Shown one piece after another: positions 23,513-36,571 of a stretch of DNA of 64,000 bases (position 1 is its first letter; every line of letters starts with the position of its first letter). The stretch is taken from contig JAUFSD010000023.1 of assembly GCA_033030425.1 (NCBI GenBank), forward strand, positions 682,001 to 746,000, written 5' to 3'. A program made the position numbers and the translations under genes. The notes under the pieces were generated by a model, which did not search any database, was not told where the DNA came from, and was given only the letters and a program-made list of their open reading frames with translations. The stretch comes from Verpa conica. Its lineage: Eukaryota > Ascomycota > Pezizomycetes > Pezizales > Morchellaceae.

Positions 23513-25883
23513 GCAGATAGATGAGTGGGTGTGTACGTGGGGGTAATAGTAATGGGTTATGCTAGTATATGGGCGTTATGAATACTTTAATTTTTATTTT
23601 ATTTTTATTTTTAGGGTATCATACAGTGGAGCATAAGTATGGGGTAATATTTGACCTCCCCCTTTTCTTGTAGATATTTGATTATTTAATATTGGGCTAT
23701 GTCTCACGAGGTGAAAAGTAACTTTATACGATTATAAGAGTCTTACCATATAAGAACAAAGTCTCGAGCTTTTATCTATCATAAAACCATGCCCACTATT
23801 TACTTTTTAGGATATATGACTCATATCTCAGGCATGGTGCGCGCAGTCTTAAATGTGCTAGCCAAATTGGATGTGGAACAGAGGCCAAATTCTAGTCAGA
23901 CTTGAATAATCTGGGCTATGTAAAAAAATGAAAAAAATTCCTATCAGCTCAGCTGTTTGCCCAATTATCTAAAGCACTACAATTATATGATCCTAATGGA
24001 GTTTTACTTCTAGTTTATTTATTCCTACCTCTGGGGTTCCGGATCGCTGTGATGGCCAGCAATACCAAGCATTCCTAGGATTGTCCCATATTGTACGTAC
24101 TTACAGCAAAAATTGAGGTTTTATTCCACAACAACCACAAATCTTCAAGCCCAATAAAAACGATATAGTTTTATTGAGGCTATATCAGGGTAATTATCTT
24201 TTTATCGGTGATTTGGCTGGCCGTGGGAGTCGGAATATTGCCCCAAATGCTGTGGTTAAGGAAAACAAAAAACGAAAATCCTTTTAGAATACCGAGTAGA
24301 CAAGTGACATTATGACTTTTGTAATATATTCTAATCTCGACTAAGTTTTATTAGAGACAATTTACAACCCTGTCAGTTCGAATACCATCTTAGGAGACTT
24401 TATTATAGTCCGTTTCATATACGATTATTTTCCATCAGGAGATAAAAAAAGCGTCATAGTGGGGATAGTTGTTAGTAAAGTCCTAACATATGTACAAGCT
24501 CCATTTTAGGGCTACTAGGTGGCTCAAGGTCCAAACTCATACTCTAATACTGAGACTTCAGTCATTTTCTTGTCGAGTGATAACTAATAATTTCGCTGGT
24601 GCTGTTATATTCTACTTAACACCTCTACTTGGCTTCCGAGCCAAAAATGGCAGGCACAGCAGTCAGGGGTAATAGTATCAATCATAATTTCAGAAGTAGC
24701 AGACCTAACGTATTATAATAGGTTAAATTTTTAATAGATTTATATATTTACAATATGTTCTGAACTTGAGCGCCCAATATCATGTACTCCCCCAATGTAA
24801 CCGGCTACTATACCCGCGCATGGATTTCACGTGTCCACTTCTTGGCTCGGAAGCACGCGTAGAAACCGGTTACAGCTCTAGAAACTTTCCTTTTGTGATA
24901 TCTTTTTGAGGGTGTTGAGGTGCTCATAGATTAATTGCCCGCCTAGGTAAGAGACTTCAAACCGGCGGCTTGAGTACATTATCACCTATAGGAATATTTC
25001 ATCGGGCGCTAGACTAGAATATATGAAGATTTTACCGTTTTATAGATGAGCAGGTATACTGAGAGCGGGGAACAATACCGGCAGCTACAAAAACATGACG
25101 TAATGCATGAGCGGCAACTGCCCCGCAAAAGGAGCCGCTCCTATTTAATCTACTACATCGCTTCACTAGATTGTGACGGGAACATCGATAATCGTACAAG
25201 TGATTAGGGATTGCTTGATTCTCATCAACTACGGAGAAATGAACAAAGAGCCGTCTATACGAAGAAAGCCTTCAATAAAAACTAAGGCAAAAAACCCCAT
25301 TTCCTATCTGCAAATGTATGCGCAAAAAACGTTCGCAAAGCTGGCACCAGTGGTAGAGACATCGTTCAAGAACAAGGGCGAAGCAAAAAATTGGCACAGC
25401 AGGGGGAGAAGGCAGAGGGAACGAACTGGGATTGAACATTTGCTAATAAAGGGTACTAAATAGACAAACGTGATATCTGGGGAATGGAATCAATAGAGGG
25501 GATAGGTAGCAGATAAAAAAAGATATAAAAGCAAGGAATTCCGCTAATAGGAAATAAGCATAAAAAAACGGACACTTGGAAGCTTGATCAAATAAGACCT
25601 TTGCTTTGGATTTCTCTGCGGCCCTCGGTAAAAAAAAAAAAACAAGAAAATAAAATTCTCCCACCGAAAACAAACATCTTTTTCCAGACCTGTTTATGTT
25701 TCCAACCACAAAACCAAACAAATCCCTCGTCCGACGTTGCTTTCTCGTCATCCTGATGGATCGTCATGGAACCTTTGAGTAGAAAAGAAATACACACCAC
25801 TCAGCACAATCCTTTTCATATCAATTACCCTAATAACAGCCCAATCGGACCACAACGAGAGCTCAGCCCTAGAGTAGCGAAAA
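23513..25883. other. Intergenic region between convergent MFS and 14-3-3 genes
   Basis: 2.4 kb, AT-rich. The 96-codon open frame at 25173–25463 starts with GTG, has no homology I recognise and lies in purine-rich low-complexity DNA; not called. No repeat with clear ends was seen. Confidence 0.65.
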
Positions 25884-27351
25884 TTATTTAGACTCCTCGG
25901 CAGCAGCAGGGGCGACCTCCTCGGTCTTAGCCTCTGTGCTCTTTGGCTCCTCCTTCTGGGTAGCGCTGGGATCCTCAGCATCGCCTGACTCGCTTGAAGT
26001 CCACAGGGTGAGATTGTCACGGAGAAGCTGCATGATAAGGGTAGAATCCCGGTAGCTCTCCTCGCTCAGAGAGTCAAGCTCAGCAATGGCGTCGTCGAAG
26101 GCCTGCTTGGCAAGATGGCAAGCACGGTCAGGTGAGTTAAGAATCTCGTAGTAAAATACAGAGAAGTTCAGGGCAAGACCGAGACGGATTGGGTGGGTGG
26201 GTGTGAGCTCAGTCTGAGCGACATCGGTGGCGTTCTAAAAGCGTGGATGGTGAGCACGTGCTCCAGAAAAAATGTTGGGGTTTAGCTACAGAAGGGGGGT
26301 GGAGTATTAGGCTACCTTGTAGGCCTCGTGGGCAGCAGTGGCAGCCTCCTTTCGCTTATCGCCAGAGGCAAACTCGGCAAGATAACGGTGGTAATCACCC
26401 TTCCTATATCATATTAGGTGGAAAAATCAGCCTGCTGCCGCCAAGAAAAGAGGGGAACCCGACAGTTAGGAGATAGGAATAAGAGGGACATACATTTTGT
26501 GGTAGAAAACTTTAGACTCTCCAGACTCGGCCTTAGGGATCAAAGACTCGTCAAGGACATTGAGCACATCACCACAGACCTGCTCTAACTCTGTTTCGAT
26601 TTTTTGGCGGTATTCACGGATCTTTCCAACATGCTTGTCAGAGCCTTTAGTCTCCTCCTTCTGCTCGATGCTTGAAATAATCCTCCAAGATGCACGTCGA
26701 GTCCCGACAACGTTCTTGTAAGCAACAGACAAGAGATTACGTTCATCGACGGTAAGTTCACCGCCAAGCTGCAAGTCAGATAGCGCATTAGTTCTTGTCC
26801 CAAAGAAAAAAAGGGGGTCCACCGCGGAAATGATAATTTAAAAGTTCCGCTATACTGATAGGAATTCCTAGCTGAATTTAAGATTTTCTTGTACCTTGGC
26901 AACCTCCTATTTAATGAATCAGCATGCAATCATTGTGGATCATGACCTTCACAGGTCAAGAAATGAAAGCGGGGTTAGGGAAGCATACCTTCATATAAGT
27001 GACCATTTCTAGAAAACCACCAAACAAAGTAATTAGTAAGATAATTCACATTAATAGACGTGTCTAATGGTAGGAAACAAACCATCATAACGCTCAGCCT
27101 GCTCGCATAGCCTGGCGAGGAAGGTCTTGCTATACAAAAGTTTAGCGACTTGTCAGGGGATGATTATTTGAGTATCATAGGAACAAAATTACCTCTCACG
27201 CTATAGAGGAGAAAAAGCGAAAAACATATATCAGCAAAGCTCATAATACATCTTTGACGACCAAGGCTTGAAAGGAGGGGTTAAAGAGGAGGGGTCGTGA
27301 TGCAAGGGCAAGTAGAACACAACAACGGCCGCAACTCACCTCGGTAGTCAT
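25884..27351 (-). CDS. BMH1: 14-3-3 protein (BMH-type)
   Basis: Dimeric phosphoserine/phosphothreonine-binding adaptor. Eight exons on the minus strand: 27351–27340, 27200–27193, 27129–27083, 27008–26989, 26906–26895, 26768–26494, 26403–26316, 26234–25884; 270 residues. It reads [25 protein letters not shown], then [27 protein letters not shown], the classical N-terminal helices. Phosphopeptide-pocket residues are present in [12 protein letters not shown] and in NLTLWTS near the C-terminus; [27 protein letters not shown] is the signature helix. The tail is acidic with Ala/Glu/Lys, ending AAEESK. Exons of 8, 20 and 12 nt are needed to keep the helices intact, and each is bounded by GT–AG sites. 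A pyrimidine-rich leader upstream fits a strongly expressed gene. Confidence 0.95.
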
Positions 27352-27560
27352 ATTGTCTGAAAAAGATTGATTTGAGGATTGTTTAGATTTAAATTTGGAG
27401 GAATTTCGATGAGAAGATGGGATATAGGAAGTAGTAGATTGAGTTGATGATGGATGGATGATGGGAGATAGAAGTAGAAGAAGAGGTGGTGGGTTGTTGT
27501 AGTGGGGGAGTGTTGTTGTGTATGTCAGAAGTGACGGAGTTGGAGAGAGCAAGAAAGGAG
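27352..27560 (-). promoter_or_regulatory. Pyrimidine-rich leader/promoter of the 14-3-3 gene
   Basis: Reading toward the ATG on the minus strand, about 200 bases are dominated by C and T with CCACCACCTCTTCTTC-type runs, then CAAT/AAAT-rich sequence just before the start. CT-rich tracts just upstream of the start are common in highly expressed fungal genes (established observation). No TATA box is obvious. An in-frame open frame through this tract is compositional and not coding. Confidence 0.5.
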
Positions 27561-28944
27561 GCGGAGGGCAGACAACGCTCAGATGTGGATGGAAAGAGAA
27601 AGAACAGCGGGCGGTGGTCAGAGAGACCGAGCGAGTCGTCTTCGTCCTATGCTGATGTGTGGCTCGGCAGGACCAAGCAGCGACAGGAACATCGTGGTGC
27701 TGCTTTGCCCCTCCACCCATGAATCTTCCATTCACAACCCTCTCATAAAAATAAATAAAAACAATTCCTCATCGGGAGCTGCTCGCCCTCCATTCCTGAC
27801 CCTGGCTGCTATCTGGAATCCTTTATCGCACTGTGTCTCTTTTTCATCATCATGCGTCTCCTAGACGTCATTCCCACTATCCTGGCCAATCCCGAAACTG
27901 CTGATGAGCATCTTCTCTTTGGATAAAGGGAGAAGAAGAAAAATAACTCCACCGCCTTCACCCTCCTGCATTTCTGTCCCTGCATTGCAATTTGATGAAG
28001 CTTCTGCCTTCCAGTATGCTTGGTACATGTACCTTTAATCTTGCATGACTTTCCTGTCAACACATTAAAAGCCCAAGCAAGACAGTTCCTGTGCGATGAG
28101 TTCCCGGAATCCCCCACACGTGGTTCTGGGTTCCCGGACAGCGTCTGGCACTCTCCGCCATGGCCGCCAGCTTTTCTTTCTTTCTTTGTCGGTTTCTGGA
28201 AGAACGGCTCGAGCTCAGTGTCTGAGCTCGGCACGTGGCCAACAACAGTGATCTATTTACGCCCGGCGAGGCATTGTGAGGTATTCGAGCCGCTCACGAT
28301 TGATAGCATAGGTTACCTTTCCGAGGGAAATCCTGATTTTTGTCATGTTACAATTTCTTCAGCCTGCACTTCATGCAAAGCCCCATAGGCTTCTGCCCTC
28401 TTATAGACGAGGTCTAGAAAAGGACATGCCGGATACCTTCAGATTGACCTATTGATATAAGAAACACATCATAACTATCATGATATAAGAGAAGAAGAAA
28501 AATGCACAGTACTAAAACGTTGGTGAAGCCATAAACATAAAACTCGAATTGAGTGTCGTCGTAACATCTACTTTCCAGCCCCGCACCCCATCTCGTGCCG
28601 CTCCGCAAAATTCCATAATCCTTGTAAACAAATTTAACTACAAAATTGTACCAATCATGAGTTATCATGCTCAGACTTAAGAATAAGCTACTACCCCATC
28701 CTCCCCAGAACTCCAGTACTATTATTACATATCGTGTCGTGGGCATCATCCACGGCCAGGTACCCCAACTATTCGTACACATCTTCATGAATATTGTTTT
28801 AAAAAGAGATCGTGCGTTATTTTTATTTTTTTCCTTTTTTCTTTTGGATTCGACTATCCGTACGTTCGGGTCCAGCACGATGTTCAGAAGCGACGGTAAT
28901 TATTTCTCCGAGTCAGGCCAAAGCCTGAAATGAGTTCAATGGGT
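27352..28944. other. Intergenic region, serine-rich gene to 14-3-3 gene
   Basis: 1.6 kb between two minus-strand genes. The part next to the 14-3-3 start is the CT-rich leader. The rest contains the 3' flank of the serine-rich gene. Open frames at 28020–28388 and 28414–28878 have no recognisable features. Confidence 0.65.
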
Positions 28945-29586
28945 TTAATCCATATAAAAATCGCCTTTGAGCATTCGTTCCTGCATGGGATCAACGGTGT
29001 TACTTCTCTTCGGCATAGCATTTACCGGTTCCGGCATAACAGTGATTGATTGACGACGTTGCTGGGTGGTCTCATCTTGGCTTAGAGAGTTTGGCCTGCT
29101 ATTATCAAGCCAGAATCCTAAAGAAACATCTGTTAGTACGGCTATTAAACTTAGAGAAGGAAGCTTAAGTATGAACTAACCTCTAGCAACAGTTGGGGAG
29201 GCGGCTCCCGTCGGGACCCTACCAGCAGGAATCCTAATGTCCCTCAAGGCTCTCGCACCAAAGCTCAGTCGTCTAGCAAATGGTTGGCTCGGGCTCTCGT
29301 CGTCATCGACAGCATTCTCATCGACCGCAGATGAAGCCGCGGAGGAGACGGATGCGATAGAGCCTCTTCTCATAGGCATGTTCGTCTGAACCCTAGGAGG
29401 CGATGTACCTGTGACGCCTGACAGGCTCATACGACGGCGATTATTTGCTTGGGCAGCAGCTGATGTGATGGGGCCTGGATAGGGAGCTGTATTGTTACGA
29501 CCCGAAAATAAGTCGGTCAATCCACGAGACAGAGAGCCACGACGGGGCTGGTCATTGGGTTGATCGTTGGTTTGAGATGCAGACAT
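28945..29586 (-). CDS. Conserved ascomycete serine-rich protein with five RRxS sites (function unknown)
   Basis: Two exons: 29586–29181 and 29117–28945; 192 residues. I recognise the general pattern from filamentous ascomycetes (Arg/Ser-rich N-terminus with a YPGPITSAAAQANNRRRMS block, a FARRLSFGARALRD block at residues 103–118, and a C-terminus ending LKGDFYMD), but know no function. It contains five RRxS motifs, serines at about 18, 54, 76, 108 and 159, each a consensus for cAMP-dependent protein kinase and similar basophilic kinases. An acidic patch (ENAVDDDE) lies at 90–97. No signal peptide or membrane segment; probably disordered. Its downstream neighbour in the same direction is the 14-3-3 gene, which binds such phosphosites in general; any link is inference. 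The start is the first ATG of the frame. Confidence 0.8.
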
Positions 29587-32500
29587 CGTTTTATGATAAG
29601 TATGCGAAGACGAGAATATGATAGTTCAGATTTGACTTGGACAGTATTGAGATGTCTTGATATTTTTTTTTCCTCAAAAGCAGGCAGGTGCGGCACGACG
29701 GATTTTATAGAGAGCAGATTCTCCAACAAATTGGCCCTCCGGATAAGGGAAAAAGTAAGTAAATCAAATCGGGATCGACTCTCCGTTTCCTCGAACGATA
29801 ATGGTATGATTGGCCTTGATGTCAATGTCCTTTGTAGGCAAGGTGGTATTATGTATGTATGTAGGCGCTTTAAGTGTGCAGTGACCTCGAGATTTGACGT
29901 AACAGAGAGAATCGAATGACTGGTGACGAGTGAAAGAATCAAAGTGGGGGACGGAAGGGGGTTTTTGTATTTCATATCAAACGGTTTGAGGGGAGGGGGA
30001 TTTGCATGTATGATACAACACAACACACCTTACGACACCCCCTTGGGCTTTCTTTGCCAACTAACCACCAAGCCTTCTGGCTATGAGGTAGGACGCATAC
30101 CTCGATCGCAGTGGACACAGGGTAGCCTGTGACGGTGTGGAAGGTGATCATCAATCTACTATCTGGGAGGGGGGAAGGGATAGCCAATTGATGTTGACCT
30201 TCTACCTCCAGAAACTCTGGGCTAAGACTCGAGCTATGAACAATTCGAAAAGGGTGTGTGGTGGCTCGCGTCCATCACGATATCTCCAAGTCTAGATCGC
30301 CTTACCACCAAAAGAACAGATTTACAACAAGATAATGGAAATCTCAAGCGATAGTGATTGCAATTGGGGGAGGGGGGGTCAGTGCAGCCAGGCGACGGTG
30401 GGAGACTGTATGTACATACATACATGTAGCCAGGGAAAGAAAAAAAGAGAGATACAAAGTCGTAACAACCACCCCAGGTACCTCTACTACGCAGTGATAT
30501 GGAGATAAGGCTTTTAGTGCTATACATACATGTACATAACGCTCCACTAGACACGCATATGTACCTGTACATATGCCGTTGACGGGGCCACTAGTACTGC
30601 ACCACCTACTAGACCCCACAATTACTCCAAATAGTTTTTCCCCGCACTTTCCTTTCACTCGTAACGCATTTTGCCTTCGCCACTAAAGCAAGTCGGTCGG
30701 GCTAGGTGCTAAAGAAAGAAGTGGTGTCCACCAAGCGGCAACCACACCTCCCTATCATATGGTGCCCATTCATCTCTGATCCTCCTCACCGGAACCGATG
30801 AAGACGCGAGCTTTCAATCCCTCCTCAAAAAGTAAAGAAAAGAGAGAGGGAAAAAAAAGAAAGAATAAGCTGTGCATCAAGCTTTTTTTTACGCTCCTTT
30901 TTTTTTTTTTTATGGTCGTTCGCCAGATCGCCAGGCTGAGCTTGGCCCCACGCTTCGAATTTGTGGGGAAAAAGAAAGATGGCGTCGCCCACGGGCAACC
31001 GGTACAGCTTACAATTGGAAAAACCCAGGCATAACGGCCTTGTCTCCTCTGTGATGCAACCACGGTTCCTGATCTCTACTAGCAGTGATTTTCTTTCTTT
31101 GTTTCTGGTCTGCTTCAGAAACGCTCTGCATAGATACATAGCTACATACTCTAGGTATCGGTAGTACCCCATTCAAGCTAAAGTAGCCAGAATATGTGCC
31201 GCTTTACTCTGCCCACCCTGATAAACGATTGACGACTTGAATGTCTTGCCTACAGTAGAAGTAATCACTGATCACCGCCGTTTGGTCCTGAACCGCCCCC
31301 CTCCGTCACAAACAAGGATTAATACTCAAAGTGTCATGAAACAAGCAACAAGCCTTTACAAACCCAGTTAATCAAAGCTAGATTGATCGAGATTGACGAC
31401 TGCATGTATCTCTCTCTATCCACGAGTAGCGTTCTAGTTCATTCCATCTACCGTCTTGGCTGTCTTGTATCTAGATAAAGATCTCGCCTATATCATGGTA
31501 CATACCGGGTACACGGAGGGGAAGTTTCTGTATGACTGACCTGAAATTGTCTTGTGGACTTTTATTTTTGGGAGTGCGAGAGGCCTTATCTCGATCGCAA
31601 TACCCTATAAAAGCCTAGGCTATTACCGTAGTTCTAGTCAATAGATGATGGATTTTAAACACGGTGCATATATTTGAGGCTGCAATTACTAAAGGTTATG
31701 CTTGCTATCCTGCACGCTAGGATACGACAAGTTCTTCGGCTCGGGAGTCATTAGCTTGCTACTCTACGCATCGCTTGGCACTTTATATTCATTTCTGCAT
31801 GACTGAATCTCGCATTTTTAATCGAATGAATGATCGGGGTGCGCAATAGGCTGCGGGGTCTCGACAGTCATAATTGTAGGCTGGTCGCCTAGTGAAATAG
31901 GGCTTGGCTAGGGTATATGTAGTTACTCGGGGCAGGTATAAGTTGAGACGAATCAAAATCACTACTAGAAAAACGCATGTCTAGGCTCTTTTCACCTACT
32001 CCGAATACATGGAAAACACTAGCACGTAAGTTCCCATGCTGGGCTTGCTGCTAGGGAAGAAATTTTTTTTTAGGTTCTCCTAGTCTAGAGAATGTTGAGT
32101 GTTGAGTAGGTTCTTGGTAGTTTCAGAAATTTCAAATTTTGAAATTGATCGGTTGTAGCAGGCAAGAAGTATCTAAAAATCTAAGTAAAATGTGCCTTCG
32201 GTTAGTGAGAATAAGACTTGTATTTTCGGGTACTTCTTCCCTCCAGTACATGTATATTCGGAGTCATGAGTAGAAACTGTTGGGCCCAAGGCTATAACAA
32301 GGCCACTAGGAGATATGGAGGGATAGTTATAGATAATAAGTATAGAGCACAATTATCGGGGTAATAGTTTGGGATAGAATGGGCTGGGTAAATCAACAGT
32401 GCCTGGATCATCAATAGTCACTCGCCATACCCACCTTTCTAATCACATTTTGGATTTATTACCAGGCCCCCAACAGATGGTTCAGTCAAGCCCGAGAATA

Positions 32501-33374
32501 GTCGGATACTTTGCCTAAATACAATCGAATACACGGATTTTGCTGAGGGGGAACCACCCCGGAGCCGTGCGCGCACCTCTTGGCACTCTGTTTATGATGA
32601 CGAGTCATGGAGTGCAGTTCACATCCATATACCGTAGTATTTAAGAAAATTCGTTCCGCAGGGATTACAGCTGAGTTGACCAAAGGGAAACAGTCTTTCT
32701 GGTGTCTTGGATGTCGATTCTACTTGTCCACTAGAGGGTAGTTTTTGTATGGCAAAATATCAGTGCACGACGCCACACTATACAAAATCACCCCCCCTGT
32801 CTCCGGGTTCTTATGCTGGAGGAAGAGTATGTAGTTATCAAATTTGGTAATTTCGTGTAAAATTATGTTTTCTTCTCATGGGTAGTTCTAAGATACAATA
32901 ATTTTTATTGACGGCTTAATATCATGTATAGAGAGGGTTCAAAGTTGATCTCTTGACTTATGGTTTGCGCTAATCTATAGATATCGCCTAACTCAAAACC
33001 CCGACTCCCTAGAACAACTTGTGTATATATTTCCCCCGCCGGAACCATCGAAAACTGAAATCAAAAAGCCACATTGTGTCAGATCTTCCAACTCCCTAAA
33101 ATATCTACCAATGAAAAAGAAAAAAGTACACCGATGGTAAGTAATTTGCTTGAGAATAAGGGTATGTAGAAGATAGTAGTTAGTAAAAGAAACGAGTAGA
33201 ACGAACGGATACTCGTCTTAACCAACTAACAAACAAATTTTGAAGAGTATTAGTTTGTATCGGGTTGGGAGAAGAAGCCCTATTACAGTGACAAAAGAAG
33301 TATATATATGTCCGAAAAAAGAAATATAAAAAGGCCTCGAGATGCGACTAGAATTGCATTTAATTATACATAGA
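29587..33374. other. Intergenic region, TPS3-like gene to serine-rich gene
   Basis: 3.8 kb without a supported gene. It includes the promoter of the serine-rich gene, a CATA/GTACATA simple-repeat cluster (about 30410–30565), a poly-T/poly-A tract (about 30880–30912), a perfect 19-bp palindrome AATTTCAA-ATT-TTGAAATT (32128–32146) and the 3' flank of the TPS3-like gene. Open frames around 30234–31172 overlap one another on both strands in low-complexity DNA and are not called. Confidence 0.6.
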
Positions 33375-36300
33375 CTAGTTAGGGATGATGGTAGCTAGCT
33401 TCTGCAAGGCAGCAATTACACCTATAGCACGAGGAGCTGTCAGCCAACCAAACTCCCACAGACCTCTTTATATCTTCATGCAGCAATCGCCAATAACGGA
33501 AGAGGTGGTAGCTAAACAGAAAAGGGGGAAGTAACCCACCTGCGACACCAGTGATCGTTGCATTGGCTTGTGTATTCTTCGTCCCCACCTTTACAGTAGT
33601 AACACTCTTGACTTCTCCACTATTCCCCAGGTCATTAGCCCAGCTAAAAACGGGCTCGTCGTCACGCCCATCACCAATAACAATCAAGAAATCCACAGTC
33701 GAACCACCGTCGCTAATCGTACGTTCCATAATTGTCTTTGCCGCAGTAGTCTTGGTCCAGTCTCCAGACTCTACAAGGACAACACCACCCATAGGAACGG
33801 CATGGACACGATAAGACTCACAAGAGTCGTTTACGTGGTTGCAGCACTCTCCAGCCTGACGGGCAGCGAGGGTTATATCTTCGGCTTTCTCATAGTGCCA
33901 GATAAAAGAACAATTTCGCTCCTCGACGAATGTACCAGGTGTACGCTCGACATAGTATTCGAGGATTTCTTTGACGGATTTTTTCCATGGAAGCTCCTCA
34001 TCGGCTACACGAGTCCACTGATCACTTTTGAACATGCGCATAAAGCAGCCGCTTTCAGCGATAAGGCCGATATCAGGCACTCTATGGAAGAGATGCTCAA
34101 GCTCCTATACCACTAATTAGACCCCCACCCAATGTAATAAGCGATATTGGATATTATGTATCATACCTCTGGGGTTCTCGAGCTCATTATATAAACGATA
34201 TTCCTCTCGTCTAATAATAAATCATGTAGTACATCAAGAGTACGCTGAGGACTAGTGAGAATAATACTTGTAGGGGATCCCCAAGAAGCTAAAGTCCCCT
34301 CGTAATCCAATAAAAATATCCTCTTGTTTGAATGTTCATAGGCATCTACAAGAACCTTTGTCGATAATCTTGGAATTGTTGTTGATCCACAGCGTTGCTG
34401 CTCAACCCAAGCCCGTTCCAGTTCCTCCAAGAAGGTTGTGAACCAATACGATGCGGTATGATGCATAACAGCGCTATATAGCTTACTCCAACGTTGTTCC
34501 TTCTCCTCATCATCCATCATAAGAGCCTGGTATAAAGCCGTTGCACACTTGCTGTGGTCCCATGGGTTCACAGATATCTCAGCACCATTGAATATCGAAG
34601 CGCTTCCAGTGAATTCACTGAGGATGAGTGGTGCGTGTGTCTGGTCCTGGCAGTAAACGTACTCGTGGCTCGTGAGGTTCATACCATCACGGAGGCTGGT
34701 GACAACAAGAGCATCCGCAATAGTGAGGAGTGCAAGGTACTGGTAATAACTAATGTCTTGGTGCAAGTACACAACCGGTTGGTAGTCAAGGGTAGAATAA
34801 GCGCAATTGATGCGGGTAACAATATCGATAACGGTAGATTGAAGCTCCACGATCGAGGTCGTTGTTAAAGCGACCTGGATTAACACGACATTTCCAACCC
34901 ACTCTGGATGCTTCTTGAGAAACAGCTCAAACGCCAACAACTTTTGCCTAACACCTCTAACACCATCTAACTATTATAAAATTAACACTTATACTACTTC
35001 TGAAAACAATATATAGAAAGGGAGCTTACCTTATCCCTAGCAACAAGTAATTTCTTCCCCGTATATCTTGTTTTGAGTGCCTCCAACCACTCTGTAACCT
35101 TCTCTTCTTTCCGTTTACGATCCAATTGTATAGGATCAATACCAATCGGCGAGATAGAGATTGTAATGAATCTATTATCTAACTGAACCCCATCGTTCCT
35201 AGCCTCTAAACATAAAAGTCTGCTGCAAGTCTGCAAGAAATGTCGTGCATATTCCTCCGTCTGGAATCCTATCAAGGTAGAGCCAAGCATACCTTCTAAA
35301 AGTTGCTTGCGGTGGGCTAAACACCGGAAGATCTCAGAGGATGGGAAAGCCACATGAAGAAAGAAGCCAATTTTAGCATCAGGACCGAGTGACTCGCGTA
35401 CCATCATGGGGACGAGTAATAGGTGGTAGTCATGAACCCAAACTGTGTCCCCACGTTTATAGTCCTTGATAATGACATCGGCAACGGAGCGGTTGACTGC
35501 CTCGAAATATTTCCATGAGTGATCCAAAAACGCTCTATTTTCTGTTAGTACGAGGGGATAGCTAATGGGATATGCGTTGGGTTTACTCACTTGCTCTTAG
35601 GATGATCTGGGATCTGGTAATGAAAGACTGGCCAAAGAATCTCCTTACAGTAATGGTTATAATGCCCGTCAAAATCCTTATCACTAGGGAAGGCTACAAT
35701 CGAGTCGCAATCCTCACGGAGACGTCCCTCAATGGCAACCTTTACGCTCTCGTCGAGGCTATCTGTAGGAAATCCTAAAGTGCCAACCCAGGTTTTATCA
35801 TGTAGAGTTCCATCAGCAATTGCAGCTTCAACTGCATTCTTCAGTCCTCCGTTTCCCTGGTCAGTTTTCTCAATATGCCAGGTTTTACCCTTGAATGGCC
35901 TTTCCGAAGCCGATGAACGGCGTTTCTCACGATGTCGTGTATGGGCGGGCGGGAGAGCGAAGTATCCATCGCCTGGACCTTGGCCTTCCTCGTTACTCTC
36001 AGAAGGTCCTGGGGGGCTCCTTGGGCGAGATTTAGGTTGGTTTAACTTCCTTGTGAAAGAAGGTTCACTGGGAGAACCCAGAGGTGCGTTCTCAGAGTGG
36101 GAAAGCTTGAAGAAAAGCTCCTCCCCGGTAGGACTTCCAGTAGCAGTCGGGGTCAATGGGGGGGTTGGTTCATTTGTAGAAGTCAAAGACCGTCCAAGTG
36201 TTTGGAGAAGATTGGGAATTAAGACTGGTGGTTCGAAACGGGGTGGGTCCACGCGAATAGTTGAAAGTTTCATGCGTGGAGGACTCTTGGTAGCTACTGA

Positions 36301-36571
36301 GTCTGAGGGCCTCTCTCGAACCTGGGTTGGAGATCCAAACGGCGACTTATAATTTGGGGTATCAGAATCATTGTCAAACTGGACAGTGTATGGAAGATGT
36401 CTAGATGGAGGATAGTAGCCATATTAGCGATTCTGCATGAGCTGGGTAAAATTTAGGTATGGTATGAGATCATGGGAATGGCGGGGTACCGCGGGGCAGC
36501 AGCATTAGGCAAGTTTTGAAATCGCAACCACAGTATGGAGAACCTTACAAAGAAGCCACAAAAGTCGTCAT
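33375..36571 (-). CDS. TPS3: Trehalose synthase complex regulatory subunit, TPS3/TSL1-like
   Basis: Regulatory and scaffold subunit of the trehalose-6-phosphate synthase/phosphatase complex. Six exons: 36571–36549, 36400–35591, 35534–35030, 34970–34167, 34104–33540, 33421–33375; 917 residues. The 23-nt first coding exon gives MTTFVASL, joining HLPYTVQF, the expected N-terminus of fungal TPS3/TSL1 proteins. A Pro/Ser-rich region (about 30–140) precedes a GT20 synthase-like domain (about 160–650) with VWVHDYHLLLVPMMVRE, GFFLHVAFPSSEIFRCL and SLRDGMNLTSHEYV. The C-terminal phosphatase-like domain starts FLLDYEGT at about 668: the second aspartate of the DxD nucleophile/acid pair is glutamate (E670), so phosphatase activity is doubtful, as for regulatory subunits. 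IGDGRDDEPVF is retained. An in-frame upstream stop rules out starting within exon 2 alone. Confidence 0.92.

Noticed and set aside
25173..25463. 96-codon open frame on the plus strand
   Set aside because: It begins with GTG, is lysine-rich from an A-rich tract, and has no domain, splice context or conserved look.
27241..27735. 164-codon open frame continuous with the 14-3-3 start (in frame with MTTE)
   Set aside because: It is the CT-rich leader read as Pro/Ser/Leu and then reads through the intron 1 donor; the 14-3-3 family N-terminus starts at the later ATG.
30234..31172. Dense set of open frames on both strands
   Set aside because: They overlap each other in simple-repeat and homopolymer DNA; none has a credible composition.
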